Origin: an uncultured Granulosicoccus sp.
Lineage (GTDB): Bacteria > Pseudomonadota > Gammaproteobacteria > Granulosicoccales > Granulosicoccaceae
NCBI GenBank assembly: GCA_947499955.1
Contig: CANMQI010000013.1
Coordinates: 62,001 to 126,000 of the forward strand
Length of the DNA stretch: 64,000 bases
Direction of reading: 5' to 3'
Shown: positions 28,646-36,172 of the stretch, in pieces
Layout of the letters: the number at the start of each line of letters is the position of its first letter
Position numbering within the stretch: position 1 is the stretch's first letter
Notes under the pieces: model-generated
What the model saw: the letters and a program-made list of their open reading frames with translations, nothing else
The model's database searches: none
What the model was told of the DNA's origin: nothing
Translations under genes and position numbers: made by a program

Positions 28646-28966
28646 ATGAACTTAACCGTAACCGGTCACCACGTCGACGTTACCAGCTCGATGCGAAATT
28701 ATGTGACTGACAAGATGGAACGCCTCCAAAGACACTCCGACAACGTTTTCGGGGTCCACGTGATTCTTACCGTGGAAGAAAAATTACGCCAGAAGGCCGA
28801 GGCAACCATCCAGGTTTCCGGTACGAAGCTGTATGCAGATACCACGGAGTCCGATATGTACGCCGCCATTGATCTGCTGACAGACAAACTGGATCGACAA
28901 CTGATCCGGCACAAGGAAAAGCTCAAGGCGCATCGCCGCACCACCAGCGACCCTATTCCCGAATAG
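28646..28966 (+). CDS. hpf: Ribosome hibernation promoting factor HPF (short form)
   Basis: HPF binds the 30S decoding region and promotes 100S ribosome dimers in stationary phase. The 106-residue protein has the S30AE fold: MNLTVTGHHVDVTSSMRNYV, FGVHVILTVEEKLRQKAEATIQVSG and YAAIDLLTDKLDRQLIRHKEKLK. The start is ATG 28646, with AGGAG ending 6 bases upstream; ATG 28640 overlaps that ribosome site and is rejected. Confidence 0.95.
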   Translation: MNLTVTGHHVDVTSSMRNYVTDKMERLQRHSDNVFGVHVILTVEEKLRQKAEATIQVSGTKLYADTTESDMYAAIDLLTDKLDRQLIRHKEKLKAHRRTTSDPIPE

Positions 28967-29094
28967 CAGCCCGACACTTTTAATCCTAAGTGTGAGAGCG
29001 CACAATAGCGCTTTCGCAGCCCTCGAAGACTCTGTCCGATACTCTCGGCAGGGTCTTTGAGCTTTAAAAAGTGTGGCCAAACCTTCTACCCCCC

Positions 29095-29679
29095 ATGGAT
29101 TTATCCGATCTGCTCGATCCCGAGCGCATACGCTGTCATTGCAGCATCCAGAGCAAGAAACGCACATTGCAGACGCTGGCCGAACTGCTGGGCGAGTCCC
29201 TCAGGGCAAGGAGTGCCGCCGATGACGGCACTGACGAAGACACTGACAGCGTTGACGAGAAAACCAGCGCCCGCAAGGTCAGGATGTCGCGCAAGCAGAG
29301 CGAGAAGGCTGATGAATCAGCAGATACCCTCAGCGACATGCAGATACTGGATGCACTCATCAGCCGTGAACGACTGGGCAGTACCGGTCTGGGACACGGT
29401 GTCGGCCTGCCGCACAGCCGGCTGGCCAGTATCAAGGAACCCATTGCCGCTTTCGTGACGCTGGAAAAAGGCGTCGATTATGAATCCGTCGACGGTCAGC
29501 CCGTGGATCTCGTCCTCGGTTTGCTGGTTCCGGAAGACTGTAATGATGAACACTTGAAGATTCTGGCGCAGCTGGCACGCCGCTTCAGTGACGATGATCT
29601 GCGCAATGCCCTGCGCGGCTTCGAAGACCCGGACACACTTTACGAACATCTGGCCTCCCTGCAACCCGTTACAAGCTGA
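29095..29679 (+). CDS. ptsN: Nitrogen-regulatory PTS EIIA component PtsN, with charged insertion
   Basis: EIIA-Ntr is the terminal phosphoacceptor of the regulatory PTS and controls K+ transport and other targets. The 194-residue protein starts MDLSDLLDPERIRCHCSIQSK and has the phospho-histidine motif LGHGVGLPHSR (His107) and LVPEDCNDEHLKILAQLARRF. Between the first helices, about residues 37-79, it carries ~40 extra hydrophilic residues (DDGTDEDTDSVDEK, KVRMSRKQSEKADESAD) absent from the 163-residue E. coli protein. ATG 29095 is the family start. It overlaps hprK as TGATG. Confidence 0.93.
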   Translation: MDLSDLLDPERIRCHCSIQSKKRTLQTLAELLGESLRARSAADDGTDEDTDSVDEKTSARKVRMSRKQSEKADESADTLSDMQILDALISRERLGSTGLGHGVGLPHSRLASIKEPIAAFVTLEKGVDYESVDGQPVDLVLGLLVPEDCNDEHLKILAQLARRFSDDDLRNALRGFEDPDTLYEHLASLQPVTS

Positions 29680-30710
29680 TGTCTTATCGACAACTGACCG
29701 TTGGCGAGGCGGTACAGGCTCTGAGCAAGGACCTGGATCTGAGCTGGACGGCCGGGCATGCGGCCTATTCACGCATGCTGACGCGCGACGCCGGCCCTGT
29801 TGACAGACCTCGCCTGCTCGGCCCGCTCAACTTCAACAGCCCCAACCGTATCCAGTTGCTCGGTGCCGCCGAAGTACGACTGTTCAGTGAAGCGTCCGTG
29901 CTCGATGCCAGCCGCTTCGAGTATTCCCTGCCCAATACCTGCGACATGATCGTGGTGTCCAACTCACTGCAGGCACCTGAGAGCATCATCGAACTGGCCG
30001 AACGCGAAGGCATTGCCCTGCTCACTTCGGCAGCAGACTACAGCCAGCTGCACAGTCGCATGCGTTTTCTGCTGACCCAGTTGCTGGCCGAGCGCGAGAT
30101 CATTCACGGCGTGATGATGGATGTACACGGTACCGGTGTACTGATCACAGGGGACGCCAGTGTCGGCAAGAGCGAACTGGCCCTGGAACTGATCAGTCGT
30201 GGTCACATCCTGGTGGCCGATGATGCCCCTGAATTCACGCGCATCGCGCCCGGCACACTCGAATGTCAGTGCCCGCCTCTGCTGCAGGACTTTCTGGAAG
30301 TCCGTGGCCTTGGCGTTCTCAACATTGCCCTGATGTATGGCGATGCGCACACCCGTTCACGCAAGATTCTGCGCTGCATCGTGCACCTGAAGCCGGTCAG
30401 TGGTGAAGATTTCAACAAGGATCTGGCCGCCATTGCGGGCGATCGCATCAGTGAGCCGTCCGGCACCCGGGTGGTGCTGGGGGTCAAGGTCCCCAAACGC
30501 ACCATTCCGGTTGCGCCCGGACGTAACATGGCCGTACTGGTCGAAGCCGCTGTCCGCGATCAGATATTGCGAGCTGGCGGTTACAGTGCTTCCAGAGATC
30601 TGGTCAACAAACAGGAACGAGCGCTGGCGATCGCCGCCCATCAGAGCAAGCGCCGACCCAGCCCACGCCCCAAGTCGGGCACCGACATCAATACCGATAC
30701 GGAGAATTGA
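29679..30710 (+). CDS. hprK: HPr kinase/phosphorylase HprK
   Basis: HprK phosphorylates and dephosphorylates HPr on its regulatory serine. The 343-residue protein has an N-terminal domain (to about residue 130), a P-loop GDASVGKSELALELISRGH in the catalytic domain and the HprK signature LEVRGLGVLNI. The C-terminus is extended and basic (SKRRPSPRPKSG). It sits inside the ptsN-rapZ-ptsH-ptsI cluster, so its HPr substrate is encoded two genes on. Such genes are found in part of the proteobacteria but not in enterobacteria. Confidence 0.94.
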   Translation: MSYRQLTVGEAVQALSKDLDLSWTAGHAAYSRMLTRDAGPVDRPRLLGPLNFNSPNRIQLLGAAEVRLFSEASVLDASRFEYSLPNTCDMIVVSNSLQAPESIIELAEREGIALLTSAADYSQLHSRMRFLLTQLLAEREIIHGVMMDVHGTGVLITGDASVGKSELALELISRGHILVADDAPEFTRIAPGTLECQCPPLLQDFLEVRGLGVLNIALMYGDAHTRSRKILRCIVHLKPVSGEDFNKDLAAIAGDRISEPSGTRVVLGVKVPKRTIPVAPGRNMAVLVEAAVRDQILRAGGYSASRDLVNKQERALAIAAHQSKRRPSPRPKSGTDINTDTEN

Positions 30711-30715
30711 AAGCC

Positions 30716-31576
30716 ATGACACGCCTGACCATAGTCACGGGGTTGTCAGGATCGGGCAAGAGTGTGGCTCTGCACACTCTGGAAGACGAAGGCTTCTTCT
30801 GCATCGATAACCTGCCCTCCTACCTGCTGTCCGAATTCATCGACAAGCTGCTGGCCAGCGGCTCGGAGCTCTATGCCAAGCTGGCCATCGGCATCGACAT
30901 GCGCAGTGAACGCGCCTCGGCGGACAACCTGCTGAAGCTGCTGACCGAACTGCGCGCCCGCAAGGATACGCAGGTGGAAGTTCTGTTCCTGGATACCGAT
31001 CGTACGCGCCTGGTAACCCGATTCTCCGAAACCCGTCGCAAGCATCCGCTCAGCAGTCAGGATCTGCCGCTGATCAGCGCCATTGACGAAGAGGCCCGAT
31101 TGCTTGACCCGGTCAAGGCCGATGCCGAACTGGTAGTGGACACCTCGGCGCTGAACCTGCATGAACTGCGCGATATCATCCGCACCTATGTTCTGGGCAA
31201 GACTCAGGTGGGGCTGGCACTGATCTTCCAGTCCTTCGGCTTCAAGCACGGCACACCAGCGAGCACCGACTTCATGTTTGACGTACGCTGTCTGCCCAAC
31301 CCGCACTGGGAGCCGGATCTGCGGCGTTTTACCGGGCGGGAAAAGCCGATCATCCAGTTTCTGGAAGAACAACCGGATGTTGAGGCCATGTTCGAGCACA
31401 TTCGGGATTTTCTGCAACGCTGGCTACCGCGGTTCGAAGCAGAAAATCGCGCCTATCTGACTGTCTCGGTCGGTTGTACCGGCGGCCGCCATCGTTCGGT
31501 CTACCTGATAGATCGACTGGCCGATCACTTTGCCGAGGCACGCGACAATGTCTCCAGACGACATCGGGAACTATGA
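30716..31576 (+). CDS. rapZ: RNase adapter protein RapZ
   Basis: RapZ is a nucleotide-binding protein that in E. coli steers RNase E to the GlmZ small RNA and so sets GlmS levels. The 286-residue protein has the P-loop VTGLSGSGKSVALHTLED, FFCIDNLP, FQSFGFKHGTPASTDFMFDVRCLPNP and the C-terminal VSVGCTGGRHRSVY. The start is ATG 30716 with GGAG upstream; TTG 30707 sits too close to it. It overlaps ptsH by 4 bp. Confidence 0.96.
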   Translation: MTRLTIVTGLSGSGKSVALHTLEDEGFFCIDNLPSYLLSEFIDKLLASGSELYAKLAIGIDMRSERASADNLLKLLTELRARKDTQVEVLFLDTDRTRLVTRFSETRRKHPLSSQDLPLISAIDEEARLLDPVKADAELVVDTSALNLHELRDIIRTYVLGKTQVGLALIFQSFGFKHGTPASTDFMFDVRCLPNPHWEPDLRRFTGREKPIIQFLEEQPDVEAMFEHIRDFLQRWLPRFEAENRAYLTVSVGCTGGRHRSVYLIDRLADHFAEARDNVSRRHREL

Positions 31577-31842
31577 TTCAGCAAGAACTCGAGATCATCA
31601 ATAAGCTGGGTCTGCACGCTCGCGCGGCAGCCAAGCTTGTCAAACTCTCTTCATCCTTTTCTGCCAGTATCGACATCGAAAAGGATGGGCAGCGCGTCAA
31701 CAGCAAGAGCATAATGGGCGTCATGATGCTGGCAGCCAGCATGGGCTCGAAAGTCACCGTCTCTGCCGATGGCGAAGACGAGGAAGACGCTCTGGCTGCG
31801 GTTGTCGACCTGATCAACCGTCGTTTCGACGAAGAGGAGTAG
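31573..31842 (+). CDS. ptsH: Phosphocarrier protein HPr (NPr-type)
   Basis: The 89-residue HPr has the EI-dependent phosphorylation site GLHARAAAK (His near residue 15) and the regulatory serine in SKSIMGVMMLAA, the site HprK modifies. It overlaps rapZ and precedes ptsI by 2 bp. With no sugar permease nearby, it probably serves the regulatory PTS with PtsN. Confidence 0.95.
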   Translation: MIQQELEIINKLGLHARAAAKLVKLSSSFSASIDIEKDGQRVNSKSIMGVMMLAASMGSKVTVSADGEDEEDALAAVVDLINRRFDEEE

Positions 31843-31844
31843 CC

Positions 31845-33596
31845 ATGAGTCTGATGTTCAGCGGCATTGGCGTTTCCCGCGGTATCGCCATCGGTAACGC
31901 CTACCTGCTGCGACGCAATCAGATCGATGTCACTTCCCGCACGCTGCTCAAAGCGAGCATTCCTGCCGAGGTACGCCGTTTCAAGCGAGCCGTCAAGGCC
32001 GCTCGTGCGCAACTGCTCACGGCCCGCGACAACATACCCAAGGATGCACCCAGCGACGTCAGCTCGTTCATCGAAACCCACATACTGATGCTTGACGACG
32101 CAGTGCTGTCGCAGCGCCCCGTGGAGATCATCAGAGCCGAAATGATCAATGCCGAAGCCGCCCTGCAGCAGCAGCGCGAAGAGCTGATCAAGGCATTCGG
32201 TTCCATGGACGACAGTTATCTGGCGACACGCATAGACGACGTCAACCATGTCATCGATTCGGTTCTGCGGGCTCTGGATGATGGCGCCGAGAACGTCATC
32301 GCCTCTGAACAATGGAAAGGTCAGATCATCGTCGCTGATGACCTGACGCCCGCCGATACTGTCAGCATGCAGCATCACGGTGTGGCCGGTTTTGTCACCG
32401 AAACCGGTGGGCAATTGTCGCACACCGCCATTCTGGCCCGAAGTCTGGGCATTCCCGCGATTGTCGGGGTCAGCAACATCCGACGCTATATCAAGCCGGG
32501 CGAACCGATCACCCTGGATGGCCGCCTGGGCATGGTGCTGGCCGAACCCACCGAGGAGATGCTGAGCGACTTCAGACGCCAGCAGAAGGAAACCCGGCTG
32601 CGCCAGCGAGAGCTGGCCAAGCTCATCGATACCGAAGCGGTAACGACCGATGGGGTCAAGCTCAAGCTGATGGCCAATATCGAAATCGAAGAGGACCTGA
32701 AGGCATTGAAGCGGGTCAGCGCCAAGGGCGTGGGGCTGTACCGTACCGAGTTCCTGTACATGAACCGCGAAACGGTGCCAACCGAGCAAGAGCACTTCAA
32801 GGTCTACATAAAGGTACTGCGCGCTCTGAAAGGGGAGCCTCTGACGATCCGCACGGCCGACCTGGGTGCAGACAAGCAAGTGGATGGCCAGCTGGCAAGC
32901 CGCACTCGACCCCAGGCCCACAACCCGGCCATGGGCTTGCGCGGTATTCGCCTCTGCCTGAGCGACACATCGCTGTTCCTGCCGCAGCTGCGCGCCATTC
33001 TCCGAGCCTCGGCCCGTGGGCCGATCCACATGCTGATACCGATGCTGACCAATGTGGCAGAAGTTGCCCAGTGTCTGGAACTGGTCAAGCAGGTCAAGCA
33101 ATCACTGCGTGACGAGAATATCGAGTTCGACGAGAACATGCCGATCGGCGGCATGATCGAGGTACCGGCCGCAGCCATTGCGGCCGAACAGTTTGCCCGG
33201 CAACTGGATTTCCTGTCGATCGGTACCAACGATCTGATCCAGTACACCCTGGCCATCGACCGGATCGACGACCAGGTGGATTATCTGTACGACCCCATGC
33301 ACCCGGCGGTCCTGACACTGATCAAGAACACCATCGACGCAGGTCAGAAGGCAGGTATTCCGGTGGCCATGTGCGGCGAGATGGCCGGTGATGCTCGCTA
33401 TGTCAGACTCCTTCTCGGACTCGGTCTGACCGAATTCAGCATGCCGCCAAACCTGATTCTGGAAACCAAGAAGAATCTCATCACCTGTCGCCGGGCCACC
33501 CTGAAGAAGCAGGCCAATACCCTGCTGGCCGCCCAGAGCAGTGAAGAGAGACAATCACTGTTGGACAAGATGAACGCCTCTGCCCCAAGCACCTGA
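31845..33596 (+). CDS. ptsI: Phosphoenolpyruvate-protein phosphotransferase (PTS enzyme I)
   Basis: Enzyme I takes phosphate from PEP and passes it to HPr. The 583-residue protein has the phospho-His region GGQLSHTAILARSLGIPAIVG, the PEP-binding domain RTADLGADKQV, MIPMLTNVAEV, the LSIGTNDLIQYTLAIDR signature, and the C-terminal cysteine in VAMCGEMAGD. It lacks the GAF domain of PtsP, so it is an EI-type enzyme although it sits with ptsN and hprK. 2 bp after ptsH. Confidence 0.95.
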   Translation: MSLMFSGIGVSRGIAIGNAYLLRRNQIDVTSRTLLKASIPAEVRRFKRAVKAARAQLLTARDNIPKDAPSDVSSFIETHILMLDDAVLSQRPVEIIRAEMINAEAALQQQREELIKAFGSMDDSYLATRIDDVNHVIDSVLRALDDGAENVIASEQWKGQIIVADDLTPADTVSMQHHGVAGFVTETGGQLSHTAILARSLGIPAIVGVSNIRRYIKPGEPITLDGRLGMVLAEPTEEMLSDFRRQQKETRLRQRELAKLIDTEAVTTDGVKLKLMANIEIEEDLKALKRVSAKGVGLYRTEFLYMNRETVPTEQEHFKVYIKVLRALKGEPLTIRTADLGADKQVDGQLASRTRPQAHNPAMGLRGIRLCLSDTSLFLPQLRAILRASARGPIHMLIPMLTNVAEVAQCLELVKQVKQSLRDENIEFDENMPIGGMIEVPAAAIAAEQFARQLDFLSIGTNDLIQYTLAIDRIDDQVDYLYDPMHPAVLTLIKNTIDAGQKAGIPVAMCGEMAGDARYVRLLLGLGLTEFSMPPNLILETKKNLITCRRATLKKQANTLLAAQSSEERQSLLDKMNASAPST

Positions 33597-33657
33597 GCAT
33601 GAAGTATTCTTTGGCTCTTGACAATTTTCGAGCCCCGCCGGGCAGAGGCCGCTACTG

Positions 33658-35004
33658 ATGGAACCTGAAGTCGAGCAGCAGAAGCAGTCCAGCACCCTGG
33701 CTGAAAATATCAGTGAAGGTTCTGTATCAGCTGCGCGCAAGATCATGCTGGCCATGCATCCGGCCGAGATTGCCGATGCACTGGAATCCCTGCCACCGGT
33801 ACGCCGCCGCCTGTTGTGGGATGTCATCGATCCCGAGCTGGAAGGCGAGATCCTCATGGAAGTGGGCGACGAGGTTCGTGAGAGCCTGGTTCGCGACATG
33901 GACATGGACGAACTGGTGGCCGCGACCGAACAGCTCGATCTTGACGATCTGGCCGACTTTGTCCAGTCACTGCCTGAACAGCTCACCTCCGAAATGCTGG
34001 CCGGAATGGGTCGTCAGGACCGTGAACGCCTGGATCAGGTACTGGCCTACCCGGAAGACAGCGCCGGCGGCCTGATGAATCTGGATGTGATCACGGTACG
34101 CGGTGATGTCACCCTGGACGTGGTACTGCGCTATCTGCGTCGCCGCGGCTCCATGCCCCGTCAGACAGACAGGCTCTGGGTGACCGATCGCTATGGCCGA
34201 TATCTGGGTGAGCTTTCGCTGCGACTACTGCTGACCAACAGCAGCGATACCCTGGTCAGCGATATCTCCCTGCGCAAGATCGAGCCGCTGCACGTGCTGA
34301 CCACTCAGCGTGAAGTCGCCCGAGTGTTCGAGGATTTCGACCTGGTCTCGGCACCGGTCGTGGATGACAACAACCGCCTCATCGGCCGTGTCACCATCGA
34401 TGACGTGGTGGATGTCATCCGTGAGGAAGCCGAACAGACCGTACTGAGCATGGCAGGCCTGAACCAGGAAGATGATATCTTCGCGCCGATCTTTCGCAGC
34501 ACTCGCAAGCGCGCGCTGTGGCTGGGCGTGAATCTGCTGACGGCCCTGTTGGCCTCCTGGGTCATCGCCCAGTTCGAAGGCACACTGGAACGGATTGTCA
34601 CCCTTGCAGTATTGATGAGTGTGGTACCGAGCATGGGCGGTATTGCCGGCAGCCAGACATTGACGCTGGTCATTCGTGGACAGGCGCTCAATCAGATCAA
34701 CAAGAACAATCTGCGAGATCTGCTGACGCGCGAGGTGGCCATCGGCCTGATCAATGGCGTTTTGTGGGCATTGATCATCGCCGCGCTGGTCTGGCTGTGG
34801 TTCGGTGATCCTCAGATCGGCATGATCATCGGTGCCGCTCTTATCGTGAACCTGGTAACGGCAGCCTATGCCGGCGCCATGCTGCCGATGCTGATGCGCC
34901 GACTCGGTATCGATCCGGCGCTGGCTGGCGGTGTTGCCCTGACCACGGTAACGGATGTGGTCGGACTGGTGGCCTTCCTGGGCCTGGCGACGCTGATACT
35001 CTGA
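33658..35004 (+). CDS. mgtE: Magnesium transporter MgtE
   Basis: The 448-residue Mg2+ channel has an N-domain (about residues 25-125), two CBS domains (about 130-255; ITVRGDVTLDVVLRYLRRRG, VSAPVVDDNNRLIGRVTIDDVVDVI) that act as the Mg2+ sensor, and five C-terminal membrane helices from about residue 285. The pore region has MSVVPSMGGIAGSQT and the last helices GGVALTTVTDVVGLVAFL. mgtE also follows the PTS cluster in several related gammaproteobacteria. Confidence 0.95.
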   Translation: MEPEVEQQKQSSTLAENISEGSVSAARKIMLAMHPAEIADALESLPPVRRRLLWDVIDPELEGEILMEVGDEVRESLVRDMDMDELVAATEQLDLDDLADFVQSLPEQLTSEMLAGMGRQDRERLDQVLAYPEDSAGGLMNLDVITVRGDVTLDVVLRYLRRRGSMPRQTDRLWVTDRYGRYLGELSLRLLLTNSSDTLVSDISLRKIEPLHVLTTQREVARVFEDFDLVSAPVVDDNNRLIGRVTIDDVVDVIREEAEQTVLSMAGLNQEDDIFAPIFRSTRKRALWLGVNLLTALLASWVIAQFEGTLERIVTLAVLMSVVPSMGGIAGSQTLTLVIRGQALNQINKNNLRDLLTREVAIGLINGVLWALIIAALVWLWFGDPQIGMIIGAALIVNLVTAAYAGAMLPMLMRRLGIDPALAGGVALTTVTDVVGLVAFLGLATLIL

Positions 35005-35008
35005 ATCA

Positions 35009-35047
35009 GGGCTTCGTGAAATCAGCCATGAGCTGTCTCACGAGCCC
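35009..35047 (+). terminator. Hairpin after mgtE
   Basis: GGGCTTCGTGA pairs with TCACGAGCCC (10 bp, one bulged T) 5 bp after the mgtE stop, followed by TTGACTT. It is a plausible but imperfect intrinsic terminator for the rpoN-to-mgtE block. Confidence 0.45.
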
Positions 35048-35172
35048 TTGACTTCCACAAGCATCATGACACCGGGAGGCTCTGGGACAGTATGGAAGCG
35101 CCCGCGCTCGGTATCAGTGACCTTCGCCAGCTGGCTGCCGAACGGAACTGACGTCCGGCACGTTGCTGTCAA

Positions 35173-35469
35173 TCAGTGATCGCGTACCATCGAGACGCGG
35201 CGTTTTGCGCCGACCCAGGACACCCGAGCCAGTTTTTCAGTCTGTACGAACGCGTACTCACAAGATTCTCGCAACTTGTCCAGCGTCTCGGGAGAATCGA
35301 TGTCGAAACCCTGAAACATGAAACTGGTGTCAGTCCAGGGACGATCCAGCTCATTGACGTACATGCCGATTTCCAGCTGCGAGCGATGCACCCAGCGTGA
35401 TTCCTTGACGATACGAGTGAAAACCCGATGAGTCGATGTGGCGGCTGAATTCTGATTCGAATTTCTCAT
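35173..35469 (-). CDS. Stand-alone DUF3391 protein (N-terminal domain of HD-GYP phosphodiesterases)
   Basis: The 98-residue protein contains RSQLEIGMYVNELDRPWTDTSFMFQGFDI and LDKLRESCEYAFVQTEK. This is the DUF3391 domain normally found at the N-terminus of HD-GYP cyclic-di-GMP phosphodiesterases. Here it ends after the domain with a stop; no HD-GYP sequence follows in any frame before mgtE. GGGAG precedes the ATG at good spacing, so it looks like an expressed small gene, not a decayed fragment. A regulatory or dominant-negative role is speculation. Confidence 0.75.
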   Translation of the reverse strand: MRNSNQNSAATSTHRVFTRIVKESRWVHRSQLEIGMYVNELDRPWTDTSFMFQGFDIDSPETLDKLRESCEYAFVQTEKLARVSWVGAKRRVSMVRDH

Positions 35470-35886
35470 GCTCTACTCCCGTGCCGGGCTACTGCCCGAT
35501 CTCTTGGTGGGGATACCGTTGTCGAACCGGTGTGGCAGTGAAGATAATCTGCCGACAGGCGCGGCGCCACTGTCTTGACAAGAGTTCGTGTGGCATTTCA
35601 CGCTTCCATCGCCACAGTTCGATGCACTGTGATGCAGGCATCAAACGGATCCATCGGCCGCCATTCTGTTGACTCCTGTAGCGGCCTGATCAACCACTTT
35701 TCGAGGCTCGCGTAACCTTCATCAGCCAGTCTTCCGTCGTTGGCAGGTTAGCTGACAGAATCCCGTCGAGGGTAATGAACAGCCGGCACAAATTGCAATT
35801 TAATGCACTTTTTGACGACGCCATGCGGGTTCCAGAAAGTTGTCCACAGCTTGTTAACCGCTTTGTCCCCAATATCCAGCGTGAAA
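35470..35886. other. Non-coding region with a near-consensus DnaA box
   Basis: No gene is visible. TTGTCCACA at 35840-35848 differs from the DnaA box TTATCCACA at one base. E. coli nrdAB is controlled by DnaA, so a site upstream of the ribonucleotide reductase genes is at least suggestive. Local sequence is less GC-rich than coding neighbours. Confidence 0.35.
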
Positions 35887-35933
35887 CCACAAGATGTAGT
35901 GGCGTGAAACCTGTATGACCCTAGATATAGTGG
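35887..35933 (+). promoter_or_regulatory. Distal pair of NrdR-box-like sites
   Basis: CCACAAGATGTAGTGG (35887-35902) and ACCCTAGATATAGTGG (35918-35933) match the 16-bp NrdR box ACACwATATATwGTGT at 12 and 13 positions. They start 31 bp apart, the three-turn spacing NrdR needs. They end 9 bp upstream of the -35 of the nrdJ promoter. Confidence 0.6.
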
Positions 35934-35942
35934 TTTTGAGCG

Positions 35943-35971
35943 TTGACCGAGCCGCTTGGCGGCGATACACT
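35943..35971 (+). promoter_or_regulatory. Sigma-70 promoter for nrdJa-nrdJb
   Basis: TTGACC (35943-35948), a 17-bp spacer and TACACT (35966-35971) form a good promoter located between the two NrdR-box pairs and about 200 bp before nrdJa. Confidence 0.6.
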
Positions 35972-36034
35972 TCGCGCCCCAGCACTGATGTGTCCTGCGA
36001 GTCTCTGCAGTCATGTCGACACCGGGCATTACAA

Positions 36035-36082
36035 GCACTACATGTTGCGTACGGAAACGCATCAACACACTATATATTGTGT
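36035..36082 (+). promoter_or_regulatory. Proximal pair of NrdR boxes
   Basis: ACACTATATATTGTGT (36067-36082) is a consensus NrdR box and near-perfect palindrome. GCACTACATGTTGCGT (36035-36050) matches at 12 of 16 positions. They start 32 bp apart, the same helical face. NrdR is the ATP/dATP-sensing repressor of bacterial ribonucleotide reductase genes. Confidence 0.8.
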
Positions 36083-36172
36083 ATCACAAGGAATCCGAGT
36101 GCCTACAGTTTACATTGCCAGAACCCCGGAAGAACACGGAGCTGGCATCGATCAAGGAGATTCCGAACGCCC

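Noticed and set aside
31578-33101. Long minus-strand open frame (507 codons) opposite ptsH-ptsI
   Set aside because: Shadow of ptsH/ptsI; no recognisable protein features.
35915-36172. 86-codon N-terminal extension of NrdJa
   Set aside because: It spans the promoter and the proximal NrdR boxes, has no family similarity, and a start with AAGGAG follows at 36173.
35470-36172. Cobalamin riboswitch upstream of the B12-dependent reductase
   Set aside because: No B12-box-like conserved block or fitting structure was seen; regulation looks NrdR-type.
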